DNA of 64,000 nt. It comes from Lysobacter sp. 5GHs7-4. GTDB taxonomy: Bacteria; Pseudomonadota; Gammaproteobacteria; Xanthomonadales; Xanthomonadaceae. Below, one piece after another: positions 26,560 through 38,949 of the stretch. The translations under genes and the position numbers were made by a program. The stretch spans positions 124,001 to 188,000 of the forward strand of contig NZ_CP089924.1 in the NCBI RefSeq assembly GCF_021284765.1, given 5' to 3'. The notes below the pieces were generated by a model that was given only the letters and a program-made list of their open reading frames with translations, was not told the DNA's origin and searched no databases. Numbering within the stretch: the first letter of the stretch is position 1; every line of letters begins with the position of its first letter.

Positions 26560-27372
26560 ATGCCCGAACTCCCCGAAGTCGAAACCACCCGCCGCGGCCT
26601 GGCGCCGCACCTGGAAGGCCGCGAAGTGGTCGCCGCGATCCTGCGCCGCCCGGATCTGCGCTGGCCGATTCCGCACGAAATCGAAACCGACCTGCCCGGC
26701 CAGCGCATCGCCACCGTGCGCCGTCGCGCCAAGTACCTGCTGCTGGACACCGCGGCCGGCAGCGCCCTGCTGCACCTGGGCATGTCCGGCAGCCTGCGCG
26801 TGCTGCCGGCCGACACCCCGGTGCGCGCGCACGACCACGTCGACCTGCTGCTGGATTCCGACCGCGTGCTGCGCTTCAACGACCCGCGCCGCTTCGGCTG
26901 CCTGCTGTGGCAGCGGCCCGGCGAGACCCACGAACTGCTCAGCGAGCTCGGTCCGGAACCGCTGTCGGACGATTTCGACGGCGACTATTTGTTCGATCTA
27001 AGCCGCGGCCGCAAGGCGCCGGTGAAGACCTTCCTGATGGACCAGCGCGTGGTGGTCGGCGTGGGCAACATCTACGTCGCCGAGGCCCTGTTCGCCGCCG
27101 GCGTGTCGCCGCTGCGCGCCGCCGGCAAGGTCTCGCGCGAGCGCTACGGCGAGCTGGCCGGCGCCATCAAGACCATCCTGGGCTACGCCATCCAGCGCGG
27201 CGGCACCACCTTGCGCGACTTCATCAGCCCCGACGGCGCGCCGGGCTACTTCGAACAGGAACTGGCCGCCTACGGCCACGGCGGCGAGCCCTGCCCGCGC
27301 TGCGGCCGCGCCCTCAAACAGGCCTCGGTGGGCCAGCGCGCCACGGTCTGGTGCGGCCACTGCCAGCGTTGA
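26560..27372 (+). CDS. mutM: Formamidopyrimidine-DNA glycosylase MutM (Fpg)
   Basis: The 270-residue protein begins [14 protein letters not shown], where Pro1 after Met removal and Glu2 are the catalytic residues. It has the LGMSGSL and DPRRFGCL segments and the C-terminal zinc finger CPRCG...WCGHCQR. It removes 8-oxoguanine and formamidopyrimidines and cleaves the abasic site. The start is fixed by the catalytic N-terminus. The next gene begins about 95 bp downstream and is unrelated. Confidence 0.97.
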   Translation: MPELPEVETTRRGLAPHLEGREVVAAILRRPDLRWPIPHEIETDLPGQRIATVRRRAKYLLLDTAAGSALLHLGMSGSLRVLPADTPVRAHDHVDLLLDSDRVLRFNDPRRFGCLLWQRPGETHELLSELGPEPLSDDFDGDYLFDLSRGRKAPVKTFLMDQRVVVGVGNIYVAEALFAAGVSPLRAAGKVSRERYGELAGAIKTILGYAIQRGGTTLRDFISPDGAPGYFEQELAAYGHGGEPCPRCGRALKQASVGQRATVWCGHCQR

Positions 27373-27466
27373 CTTGGCGCACGCCCTAGGCAATTTTGAT
27401 GCCAACCGGCGAATGCGCCGGGCCAAGATGAACACGTTATAGTCGCGCCTTGCCCCGGGGAACACG

Positions 27467-28030
27467 ATGGCCGAAAGCGCTGACATCACCCTGCTGTTGG
27501 ACGCCGCGCGCGAAGGCGATCGCGGCGCGCTGGACCGTGTGCTGGCGACGCTGTACCAGGAGCTGCACACCATGGCGCGGCGCCAGCTCGCCGGCCAGCA
27601 CGGCCAGACCCTGGACGCGACCGCACTGGTGCACGAGGCCTACCTCAAGCTGGTCGGCCGCCGCGAAGCGCAGTTCGACGACCGCGCCCACTTCTTCGCC
27701 TACGCCGCCTCGGCCATGCGCAGCGTGGTCGTGGACTACGCCCGCCAACGCCTCGCGCAAAAGCGCGGCGGCGACCTGCATCGCGTCACCGAGCTGCCCG
27801 ACGACGTCGAGGGCGGCCTGCGCCTGGACGAGGAAACCCTGGGCCTGGACACCGCGCTGACCAAGCTGGCCGCCGTCGACCAGCGCCTGGCGCAGGTGGT
27901 GGAGCTGCGCTACTTCGCCGGCCTGTCGGAACTGGAGATCGCCGCGCTGCTGCAACGTTCGGAACGCAGCATCCGCCGCGACTGGCAGAAAGCCCGCCTG
28001 TTCCTGCTGGCGTCGCTCAAAGACAGCTGA
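27467..28030 (+). CDS. ECF-type sigma factor, TIGR02999 family
   Basis: The 187-residue protein has sigma2 (ELHTMARRQLAGQ, then ATALVHEAYLKLVG and FFAYAASAMRSVVVDYAR) and sigma4 (LAQVVELRYFAGLSELEIA) regions of the TIGR02999 ECF-like family. In this family the sigma factor is often encoded just before a large Ser/Thr kinase, as here (12-bp gap), and is thought to be controlled by phosphorylation rather than by a membrane anti-sigma factor. No anti-sigma gene is present. Target genes are unknown. GGGGAA lies upstream of the ATG. Confidence 0.92.
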   Translation: MAESADITLLLDAAREGDRGALDRVLATLYQELHTMARRQLAGQHGQTLDATALVHEAYLKLVGRREAQFDDRAHFFAYAASAMRSVVVDYARQRLAQKRGGDLHRVTELPDDVEGGLRLDEETLGLDTALTKLAAVDQRLAQVVELRYFAGLSELEIAALLQRSERSIRRDWQKARLFLLASLKDS

Positions 28031-28042
28031 GCAGCGCCGCCC

Positions 28043-30865
<2,823 letters not shown>

Positions 30866-31132
30866 TTTTCGCACAGACTTGCAAGATGCTTCGAAGATAG
30901 ATACGACTGTCTACGCCACGGTCGCCGCACAGCATTCACACCGAAAGCGCATCGTCGTCAACAAATAACCCCCGGCCATACAAGCATGGGAAGACTTGAT
31001 CTATTCCGAATAACGAAAATACGGTTGCTCAACACTAGCAATTCTCTGCGGCAGTAGGCTTCACGAACAAAAGGCGAAACATCGATTCACACTATACGAT
31101 GCCAGCAGATCAACCTAGTCGCCCTTAGTTTA

Positions 31133-31420
31133 CTACCTAATACCAATGACTATACTCAAGGCGACACGAACCTCGATCTTACACACCACCTCTGCACTCA
31201 TATGATCGAGCCCCCCCTCGTCCGCGTGCTCAATGCTGGTAAAAACCACATCGAGTGCTCTTTGTAAATATGGGCTCAGCGTAGAGAAAAAATCAGCTTC
31301 ACGTGCGCGCCTCCACCACTTCTGGTACTCGAAAGAAAAATCTTCAATCGTCATTTTTCCGCGAACGAAGGCTTCCATTAGGTAAATAGCGTCATTCGCC
31401 CCAATGCCATCAATAGACAT
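31133..31420 (-). CDS. Colicin-D-type immunity-like protein
   Basis: The 95-residue product starts MSIDGIGANDAIYLMEAF and is rich in acidic and aromatic residues (KMTIEDFSFEYQKWW). The frame overlaps the end of the upstream RHS toxin gene by about 11 bases; the ATG at 31420 is chosen because GGAG lies seven bases before it, whereas an ATG at 31426 is too close. The size, low GC and position directly after a colicin-D-like toxin tip make it the cognate immunity protein; it resembles colicin-immunity-domain proteins. The 267 bp between it and the kinase gene is AT-rich with no gene seen. Confidence 0.78.
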   Translation of the reverse strand: MSIDGIGANDAIYLMEAFVRGKMTIEDFSFEYQKWWRRAREADFFSTLSPYLQRALDVVFTSIEHADEGGLDHMSAEVVCKIEVRVALSIVIGIR

Positions 31421-34400
31421 TGCCATTCTCCATAATGTCTGCCTGCTGACGCGGACTAAGGCGCCAACCCGATACGAAATTCATATCCGCATCTCTAATA
31501 ACGTTCAATCCCGTAGAAGGATTGTAGAAATGAGTAACATCATTTGCCCATCTATAAGTACCCTGTATAACCAGTGTACCGTCAGCATCGATGTGATTCC
31601 TAAGCGCCTGTTCAAAGGAAGCACCCGCTTCACGATTCCATGCGCCATTTACACCAAAATCACTAGCATGTTTAAACTTGGCTTGCAATCGCGCCCTTGA
31701 GAAAGACATGCCGCGATTTACAGCTGAACCCACTGACCGCATTATTCGCGGACCTGATACAGCCCCTCTCTTGCCAGACAAGGCAAGTAAAACTGCTGCA
31801 GCAGGGGCCATGTCCCTACCTAGTTGCTCCTCATTATTACTAGTTGCTGAAAACGGCGAGTTGTACGCGCATCCGCATTGCTCAGCAAACGAAAACTCCC
31901 CAGGATACGCAGGGATTGCCATTGGATTGGGTGTTGAAGTAAACGCATCCTCTGCAACTGCGTCAAACGTCTCTTTTCCCATTCCTCTGGCAAAATTTAT
32001 TACATTCGCCCTTAGCCGAATATAAGCGCTTTTGACAGATTGGCGCCCATCAGGATCATAGAATCCATATGGATTGTTATTTACATATCGATATCTATTA
32101 AAGTTGCCACCTGAATCGGGATACGCCAAAACCGGATCAGCGCTCAAAAAACGTCCAATTGAAGGGTCATAGTACCGCTGCTGCATATACGTCAGCCCGG
32201 TCATCCCATCCATCACATGACCGGTGTAACCAATTCCGTTGACCGTCTTGTTGATCGGGCTACCGTAAGGCTCGTAATTGGTTCGCTCGATCACCGCCCC
32301 GCTCGTATCGGTGACCGCCACCGGGCTGCCCAGCGCATCGGTGTGGTGATACTTCGTCGCGATCACCGTGTTGCTGGGCCAGTTGTGGTCCACCGTCGCG
32401 ATCAGGCTGCCCGCCAGATAGATGTTCTCATGCGTCGTCTGGACAGCGGCAGCGGAAACCTTGGAGCTGAACAACGGCAGCCCTGCCTGGCTGTACTGGA
32501 ACACGTGGACGGAGCCGTCTTCGTAGAGCACATCGGAGCGACGGCCCAGACTGTCGTAGCGGTAACGCTCCTTGCCTGTCACCCGACGCAGGCGATTGCC
32601 GTAGTCGAAGTTGTACTCCTGCCCGTTCTTGTTGGTCTGGTTGCCCTGGACGTCGTAACCCAGGCCGATGACCGTCGCACCGCCGGCGGTGGCTTGGACA
32701 TTGGTCAGACGATTGGATGCGTCATACCAGTAGGTATGCTCGCGCACGCCGGGGTGGCTTACGGTACGGATGTTGTCTAGCGCGTCGTAGGTGTAATTGA
32801 TGTAGTGGGTGGTACCGCCGAACATCGCCGAGCCGGCCGCCGTCAGACGGTCCAGGCCGTCGTAGCTTAGATAGCGCTTGAAGTTCTGGCCCTGCACCAA
32901 GTCGTCTATCAGCGTGGTGTTGCCGTTCTCGTCATAGAGATTGGTGAAACCAAGGACGCTGCCATCCTGCGTGGTTTGCGGCAATTGACGAGCGTTCTGC
33001 AACATCGTATGCACGATGCCGTTGCCGTAGGTGAACTGCTTAATGGCGCCGTTGGGGTAGTAGCCGACACCGGACGCGTAAGTACCTGAGGTGGTGCTGT
33101 TCGGAGCCGTACCCACCTGAGTCGCCTGCCCCAGGGCGTTTGGCGCATAGGTCAGCGCCAAACCGGTTGGATAGGTCTGCGCGGCCAGACTGCCGTTCTG
33201 ATCGTATCCATAGCCGATCGCCCATTCGTACGGCCGCAATAACGATTCTTTGGCCAGCAGTCTACGCTTGTTGTACGCGTAGACGGTATCGACCACGGTG
33301 GTACCGGCGTCGTTCCAAGTCCTGAGCTGATGCGGCAGTCCATCGGGCGTGTAGCCCCAATGCTGGTTGCCGTTGCCATCCGGGAAGGACAAATCGGTCA
33401 CGCGGTTGCGCGCATCGTAAAGACGATCGGAACGACGACCGGATGCATGGGCCGCAGCGTAGTCGCAGCTGGTGGTGCTGGGCAGATTCAGGCCGGATGC
33501 CGACCACATCAGGTTGCCGGCACTGTCATAGCGCATGACCGTCGCACCGGTCTCCGGCTCGATGATCTTGCACAAGCGCTGATCGGCCCCGTACGCGGGA
33601 TCGTTGTTGTAGACGTAATACCGCCCCACCCCGCCCGTCACGACAGACGGCGGTGAACTAACCGTGATGCCGACCGCGGTCGACGTTGTCTGCGCGTTGA
33701 GCGGATCGATAGCGACGGCAGCAAGCGAATGCGGCCCCGCCGTCGATATCCAGCCGACGCTATAGGGGGCACTGGCGTCCTCGCCGACCTTGACACCATC
33801 GACATAGAACTCGACCCGCTGGATTCCGTTATCCGGGTCAGATGCCGATGCCTTAAGCGTGACCGTGCTACCAGCCGGAAACACTTGTCCGCCAACGGGT
33901 GCCGTCAGATGCACCGACGGTGCGACATTGGCGGCGAACTGGCCCGCCACATCGATGGTAGCTGTTGTCAGGGCGCCGCTCTTGAGATGAAAGCGCTTTC
34001 CCACGGCGTTGATCCAACTTGCGCTTTGCGTGCCGCTTTTGGCCCGCGCGAAGAGTTGCGGATTGGCATTGTCCAGACCTGTTACCCAGACCTCAGCGTC
34101 GTTAGCGCTGGAAGACCAAGTGATGGAGCTGGTACATACGGCACCTCCGCTCGGAATGGCGCACGGATTCGGCGTGGCCGAAATCGATCCTGAAGTTACG
34201 GCAATGGACAGATTCGAACTAGCTTCTCCGAACGATTCGACGCCTTCCTGCAGCATGCCCCATTGGAAATTATAAGTTCCAGGCGCCGTCGGTGCCCGCG
34301 TCGTGAAAGTAAAGCTCGCGGTCTGCCCCGGCGCCACGTCACCGGGAACGGCAACACGAGTAAGGGACCAGGTATCTCCATTGACCGGGTTACGCGAACC

Positions 34401-34877
34401 CAACTTATATGCGCCGCCGGATGTCCACGTCGCCGTGCCGATGTTCTTCATCTGCACGGTAACGGCATAGGACTGGCCGGCCGCCATTGCTATCGGCACC
34501 GACTGGGACACGAACTGCGCATTTCGTGCCGGCGCGGCAGTAATCACGAATTGCCCGACCACTTCCACCGGGTCAGGCTCTACCACACCACCGTTATAGA
34601 CGTTCGCAAAGGCGTAAACGTTGTACGTGCCCGGCGCGAGATTCTGCAATTGCGAGTTGTTCTGAACCGGCTCGTCGTTGACCTGGACGAAAATATCGTC
34701 GACCGTCAAGGCGGGGTCGGTGCTTCCCACTTCCACGCTGATGGTGACGTTGCCAGGGGCCGGAAACGACGCGCCATTCGCCGGGCTAGCGATGCGAATC
34801 CATGGTCCGTTGGCCTGTGCAATGCCCATCCCCACAAAAAGCAACAACAGCATGAGGAATGTGCGTGCAACCAACAT
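31410..34877 (-). CDS. Secreted RHS core protein with Ig-like domains and a colicin-D-like tRNase tip
   Basis: The 1155-residue product has its own signal peptide (MLVARTFLMLLLLFVGMGI, cleavage after AQA), then Ig-like and CARDB/NEW1-type beta domains (to about residue 430), YD/RHS repeats, and the RHS core ending FLSADP...NPYGFYDPDGRQS near residue 945. The last 200 residues change to low GC and end in a domain with KFKHASDFGV, FEQALRNHI, IQGTYRW and TGLNVIRDADMNFVSGW, the pattern of the colicin D anticodon nuclease (cleaves arginine tRNAs). AGGGGGC precedes the ATG at 34877; an in-frame ATG at 34988 overlaps the upstream stop (ATGA) but would put 37 residues before the signal peptide. Confidence 0.88.
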   Translation of the reverse strand: MLVARTFLMLLLLFVGMGIAQANGPWIRIASPANGASFPAPGNVTISVEVGSTDPALTVDDIFVQVNDEPVQNNSQLQNLAPGTYNVYAFANVYNGGVVEPDPVEVVGQFVITAAPARNAQFVSQSVPIAMAAGQSYAVTVQMKNIGTATWTSGGAYKLGSRNPVNGDTWSLTRVAVPGDVAPGQTASFTFTTRAPTAPGTYNFQWGMLQEGVESFGEASSNLSIAVTSGSISATPNPCAIPSGGAVCTSSITWSSSANDAEVWVTGLDNANPQLFARAKSGTQSASWINAVGKRFHLKSGALTTATIDVAGQFAANVAPSVHLTAPVGGQVFPAGSTVTLKASASDPDNGIQRVEFYVDGVKVGEDASAPYSVGWISTAGPHSLAAVAIDPLNAQTTSTAVGITVSSPPSVVTGGVGRYYVYNNDPAYGADQRLCKIIEPETGATVMRYDSAGNLMWSASGLNLPSTTSCDYAAAHASGRRSDRLYDARNRVTDLSFPDGNGNQHWGYTPDGLPHQLRTWNDAGTTVVDTVYAYNKRRLLAKESLLRPYEWAIGYGYDQNGSLAAQTYPTGLALTYAPNALGQATQVGTAPNSTTSGTYASGVGYYPNGAIKQFTYGNGIVHTMLQNARQLPQTTQDGSVLGFTNLYDENGNTTLIDDLVQGQNFKRYLSYDGLDRLTAAGSAMFGGTTHYINYTYDALDNIRTVSHPGVREHTYWYDASNRLTNVQATAGGATVIGLGYDVQGNQTNKNGQEYNFDYGNRLRRVTGKERYRYDSLGRRSDVLYEDGSVHVFQYSQAGLPLFSSKVSAAAVQTTHENIYLAGSLIATVDHNWPSNTVIATKYHHTDALGSPVAVTDTSGAVIERTNYEPYGSPINKTVNGIGYTGHVMDGMTGLTYMQQRYYDPSIGRFLSADPVLAYPDSGGNFNRYRYVNNNPYGFYDPDGRQSVKSAYIRLRANVINFARGMGKETFDAVAEDAFTSTPNPMAIPAYPGEFSFAEQCGCAYNSPFSATSNNEEQLGRDMAPAAAVLLALSGKRGAVSGPRIMRSVGSAVNRGMSFSRARLQAKFKHASDFGVNGAWNREAGASFEQALRNHIDADGTLVIQGTYRWANDVTHFYNPSTGLNVIRDADMNFVSGWRLSPRQQADIMENGNVY

Positions 34878-34984
34878 ACGCGCCCCCTGATGCGTCAACT
34901 TCAGTCTTCGGAGAAAGTTCGCTGGCTTCGACTGACACGTCCGGTCTTTGAAGCTCGAGTCGATTTCTCGGCGATCGTAGCGGC

Positions 34985-37915
34985 TCATGGCGCCACCTCC
35001 GTGCGACGGGTCTGGATCGGCCGCAACATGGCGTCACGTACGATTTGCGTGAATGCGCCTTCGGGGTGAAAAATTTCAATCGGATAATCGGTAGTCGGCT
35101 GATCCCATGCCGCATAACGCGTCCGCGTAACCTTGCCTCGGGGGTTGACCACCTTGATGTCGCCACCCGTCAGGTATTCGGTAGTGGTAGTGACCGGAGC
35201 GCCGAGCTCCGAGTCTTGCTGGACTTTGACCACTCGACCCAACGTGTCGTAGAACGTGTGTGTGCCGCTGGAACCAATCGACCAGTTGCCATCCGCATAC
35301 GGATTCCGCGGATACGAGGCGAAGATCTGACGGCCAGCGGTGTCGTAGGCGTTGGCGACGATTCGATACGTCTGATCGTTGTTGGAGATGTCCCGCTCAT
35401 ACTGGAGTACCGGCCGCAACAGAGCATCGAACAAGGTCAGTTTTTCGTAGTTGCCTTGCTGCACTATCTGGCGCCAGTGTCCGGCGGGCACACCCATCTC
35501 GGCCTGATTCACCTGGACGAACGAAGTGATTGTATTGTTCCACAACACTGAATCGTCGACTGGGTACGCAACCGAAGACAAGCGCCCCATGCTGTCGTAG
35601 CCATACTGGGTGGCGTATCCATTTTCGTCGGTCGTCGAACTAATCCAACCGTGATCATCGACGACCACCGTCTGCGTCGCCCCGCTAGGTGACTCCGGCG
35701 TAGCCGGGTGCCTGACCGTACGTGGGATACCGCGCTTCCAATCCGACACCGTGGTTAGATTGTTGTTGCCGTCCTTGACGGTGGCCATGGTGCCGTCGGC
35801 GTTGTAGGTCGTCGTTTGCGTCAATGTGCCGAACGCGTAGGTTCGAATCGGCAGCGCGGTAGTGGCGTCGTATTCAGTCTGGGTTGGCACCAGGCCGGCG
35901 GTGCTGATCGATGCCACTTGGCCTAGAACCCACTTGGACAGATTGTCGTGATACGACGTGACGTCGGTGCGTGTGTAGCCGTAGCTGATGTTGCTGGAAC
36001 GGGTCACGGAAACCGGGCGAGCCAGGGCATCGAAACTGTCGACCGTACTGCTGTACGTGACACCGTCCAACAACGTGATGGTACTGACCTGTGGGTGGAC
36101 ATACGAAACCATCGGGATGTCGCGTAGCGCTTCGCCGACCCGCGGCGCGAACGGCTGCTGCGCGACTTCCTGGCTGGACATGTAGATGGACGATGTGCTC
36201 GAAACCACCGCGTCGTCCGGCTTGGCTTTTGCCGTTTCCAGCAATCGTCCCTCGTTGATCGCATACTGAACCCCGTAGCGATACTTATCCTTGGTTCCAT
36301 CCGGATGAGTGACGGTCACCCACTTCGCCTCTTCCTGCCCGGCGCAGCCCGACCCCGGATAGCAGAAGCCCAACGGTGACACTTCGCCGTAGTGGTAGCT
36401 CGTCGTCTGCTCCGCGATTGCCGGGCCGGTCACCTTGCGCGATGTCAAAGCGAGCACATCGAAATAGTTCGGCACTCTCAGTTCATCCTGACCGATGAAG
36501 TGCTCGATGGTGATACCGCTCATCTGTTGAAAGGCTTCCTCCGCGCCAGGAACCGCGCTCTTTGCCAGATGGAACGGCATGCCTCTGCTCATGAGAAACA
36601 GCACGTCCCTAACCACCTGCGAACTCCCAACCTCACTAGGCAGCGTTACCTTGTCGAAAGGCGGGTATTCCCATTGACAGGTCCACGGCACGGTAGAGCG
36701 ATAGTGCCGCGCCAGACCGAACTGAAAATCGCCGCGCGCGCCGCCCGGATGCGTGATCACATAGCGGAAAGGCCCAAGCAGGGCAGGATCCGATTCGAGG
36801 CACTGCGGCTCCCACGTATCCACTGGCAGAACGGAAGGGTCTCCAGGTTTATTCGAGACCAGACTGCCTGTCTTCTCGAATGACCACCGTGCGCCGTCCG
36901 GCTGAATCACTGCCGATAAGCCGCCTGTGCCGTACTGATAAGTCCATGTCCGCCCATGCGCGGTCGCAGTCGACACCTTGCCATTGGCATAGGCGAGGGT
37001 GATAGCGCGGCCGTCGTTGGCCGCAATGCTGGTCAATTTGTCGCCCGAATAGGAGTAGGTCACCCAGTTGCCGAACCTGTCCTCAACCCGGGTAGCCAAT
37101 AGGAAGTACCGCTTTCGTAGCGCTGCCGCAGCCATTTGCGGCCCGGCTTTACGCATCGTCGGCGCTTCTCGCTCGATCATCCAATTGAACCAGTAGCGCA
37201 CGCCGTCGGGCATAAGCGCCATGAAGCCCTGGCCGGGATGTCCGTTCTGCAGACTACTCAGGCAACTCAGACGAACGTTCGCGGAGGTTACCCAGGGATA
37301 CTGGCCACCGTCGCTCGGCGCTGAGAACGCGCCCGGAATCGCCTTCATCAGCTCCTGGTCGCCCTGGCCGGGCAAGTGGAGCTGATAGCCACCCCAGGCT
37401 TGCTCGACCGTGATCAAGGAGTTTCCCGTCAGCGGAGGAATTAGAGTCGTGCAACGGTTGTATCGATCCGGATGGTTGTAGCCAAGCACCATCCATCCCT
37501 GCTCCGAAGCCGTGGTCTCGATATGGGGAAGATCCACATCCCAATCGTCCAAACCCGAGATGTATCCCATCTGCTTACGGTCTTCGATCACGAATCGCCG
37601 ACCGAACCGAACCGGCAACGCGCTGTTGCCTGGCACATCGATATCGACGGCCGAGAACTCCGTGGCCCCGGAATAGAGACTCGTGTCTGCACCGAAAATG
37701 GAGTCGCCCAAGGGCGCGACGCTCTGTTGATCGATACGTTTCCGGAACTCATCCGAAGGCGTGACGTACGTCGACTGCGCGAACGCGGCAATGCTCGTCG
37801 TGGCGAGCAATGCCAGCACCGTGCATCGCATTGACCAACTCAGCAGAGGCGCGCGACAAGACAGACGAGCACCGGAGACCGGGACCGTCGAAGCGGAAAC
37901 GGAATAGGATTGCAT
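34985..37915 (-). CDS. Secreted RHS/YD-repeat protein, N-terminal half of a split system
   Basis: The 976-residue product starts MQSYSVSASTVPVSGARL, has a signal peptide (CTVLALLATTSIAAFAQ) and then matches the N-terminal 970 or so residues of the 1705-residue paralog encoded at 40158-45275: the VDIDVPGNSALPVRFGRRF segment, YSYSGDKLTSIAANDGR, and YD repeats up to RYAAWDQPTTDYPIEI. It then ends (RRTEVAP) at the place where the paralog continues into the RHS core. The next gene resumes with a new signal peptide. The pair therefore looks like a gene fission with an inserted Ig-domain module. Role: structural shell part of a secreted toxin, inferred. Confidence 0.85.
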   Translation of the reverse strand: MQSYSVSASTVPVSGARLSCRAPLLSWSMRCTVLALLATTSIAAFAQSTYVTPSDEFRKRIDQQSVAPLGDSIFGADTSLYSGATEFSAVDIDVPGNSALPVRFGRRFVIEDRKQMGYISGLDDWDVDLPHIETTASEQGWMVLGYNHPDRYNRCTTLIPPLTGNSLITVEQAWGGYQLHLPGQGDQELMKAIPGAFSAPSDGGQYPWVTSANVRLSCLSSLQNGHPGQGFMALMPDGVRYWFNWMIEREAPTMRKAGPQMAAAALRKRYFLLATRVEDRFGNWVTYSYSGDKLTSIAANDGRAITLAYANGKVSTATAHGRTWTYQYGTGGLSAVIQPDGARWSFEKTGSLVSNKPGDPSVLPVDTWEPQCLESDPALLGPFRYVITHPGGARGDFQFGLARHYRSTVPWTCQWEYPPFDKVTLPSEVGSSQVVRDVLFLMSRGMPFHLAKSAVPGAEEAFQQMSGITIEHFIGQDELRVPNYFDVLALTSRKVTGPAIAEQTTSYHYGEVSPLGFCYPGSGCAGQEEAKWVTVTHPDGTKDKYRYGVQYAINEGRLLETAKAKPDDAVVSSTSSIYMSSQEVAQQPFAPRVGEALRDIPMVSYVHPQVSTITLLDGVTYSSTVDSFDALARPVSVTRSSNISYGYTRTDVTSYHDNLSKWVLGQVASISTAGLVPTQTEYDATTALPIRTYAFGTLTQTTTYNADGTMATVKDGNNNLTTVSDWKRGIPRTVRHPATPESPSGATQTVVVDDHGWISSTTDENGYATQYGYDSMGRLSSVAYPVDDSVLWNNTITSFVQVNQAEMGVPAGHWRQIVQQGNYEKLTLFDALLRPVLQYERDISNNDQTYRIVANAYDTAGRQIFASYPRNPYADGNWSIGSSGTHTFYDTLGRVVKVQQDSELGAPVTTTTEYLTGGDIKVVNPRGKVTRTRYAAWDQPTTDYPIEIFHPEGAFTQIVRDAMLRPIQTRRTEVAP

Positions 37916-37982
37916 GCGATGGATGCTCTCGCCGGGCCGAGCGGCACGGACTGTAAGCTTGAACTCAAGCCGGCTCTGCCGG

Positions 37983-38035
37983 CCCCCCTGACCACAGTGT
38001 GGAGGCTAAGGCAGGGCAATCGCAAACGTTGCGAC
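37983..38035 (-). promoter_or_regulatory. Conserved upstream block of RHS system 1
   Basis: This stretch aligns with 45341-45392 upstream of the second RHS system: a run of C, then ACAGT-TGGA-GCTAA and TCGCAAA-GTTGCGA on the plus strand. Both copies lie 65-120 bp before the same MQSY start. Conservation outside coding sequence points to a shared promoter or leader. The rest of 37916-38377 (462 bp) shows no gene. Confidence 0.5.
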
Positions 38036-38377
38036 TGCAGGCCAGGCGGCCGGCCGCGGTGGCGCCGATAGAGCGAAGAAATGCAGCTCGCGACTCAATG
38101 GTCGTTTAGACGCTGGGCGATCGGGGGGAGGCGCGCTGCGCCGACGCGCAGCCACACGGGCAAAGACGGCTGCACCGGCTCCGAATAGGAGGTCGAATTA
38201 CTAGAGCCGCTCCACCCTGCCCCCCTATTTTCCCACCCATCTAAGGAAAGTGGATGACTCGAACTTCCGACAACGCGTGGGCCAGGGCGTTGCGGGCGAA
38301 GCAGTGGGTGTCCCTAGTTAGTCGCGCTATTTCCCATTTGCTACATGATCGGCCCGAGCCCACCTCTATTTCCGAAA

Positions 38378-38764
38378 TTATCGCCACTTTTCGAGCTTAT
38401 TAGACTGAACCCAGAAACGGCAAGGAATATCACGAATGTCACCGAATGGAACTAGAAGGCCATGATCATTGTCCACCAACGCAAAATGACCGAAAGGCGC
38501 GGAATTCAGCAAATCACTCATCAGATCATCTCCGCGCCACTCAATCACATACGCATTGAATTCTGGAATCAGTTTCCGAACTAAATCCATCTCACGCAAG
38601 TCGTAATCATTTACTAAATCTTTATCCTGCACAACGGAAACCCATCCCGCCACCCCCTCCACCACAAACTCACCGCCCTTCCCACGATCCGCACCATTTT
38701 CTACCGCCCAGCTCTCTGGGCTCCACCTAGACTCTAAAGCTTGAAATATTATTATTGAGTTCAT
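38378..38764 (-). CDS. Orphan immunity-type protein
   Basis: The 128-residue product (start MNSIIIFQALESRWSPESW) is acidic, has low-GC codon use and ends FWVQSNKLEKWR. It resembles small immunity proteins in size and composition but I cannot place its family. Its ATG overlaps the stop of a decapitated toxin tip (ATGA), the same arrangement as toxin-immunity pairs in this island. It lies between the two RHS systems and has no intact toxin, so it is probably retained as an orphan immunity gene from an older tip. Confidence 0.7.
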   Translation of the reverse strand: MNSIIIFQALESRWSPESWAVENGADRGKGGEFVVEGVAGWVSVVQDKDLVNDYDLREMDLVRKLIPEFNAYVIEWRGDDLMSDLLNSAPFGHFALVDNDHGLLVPFGDIRDIPCRFWVQSNKLEKWR

Positions 38765-38949
38765 GGCTTAACTACCTCGATCAAAGTCTTTTCGCAGTTC
38801 GTGGCCGCGCAGTTTCGCAACACATGTTTGCCGAGATCAGGCCCATAACCTATAGCGGGAAGTCCGGTAGCCTGCTCCGTCCGCCTCAATTGCCCGGCCA
38901 TGCCTTTTCCTCCACCGGACTTCACTTGCGCTGACGGATCTGTCTTGGC
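38761..38949 (-). pseudogene. Decapitated toxin tip (restriction-endonuclease-fold-like)
   Basis: A minus-strand frame of about 62 codons, with no start codon of its own before an upstream stop at 38950-38952, reads QVKSGGGKGMAGQLRRTEQ, then ATGLPAIGYGPDLGKHV, and ends EKTLIEVVKP. The QVKSGGGKG and ATG-GYGPDL phrases resemble C-terminal halves of REase-fold polymorphic toxins. Its beginning overlaps a truncated transposase frame on the other strand near 38925, which marks the break. The stop overlaps the immunity-type gene start. It is a remnant and not expected to be expressed alone. Confidence 0.65.

Noticed and set aside
34877..34988. Sequencing-error frameshift as the reason for the split RHS gene
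   Set aside because: The downstream gene has a ribosome site, a full signal peptide and Ig-like domains absent from the paralog, so it is not a simple frame break; resequencing would still be the proof.
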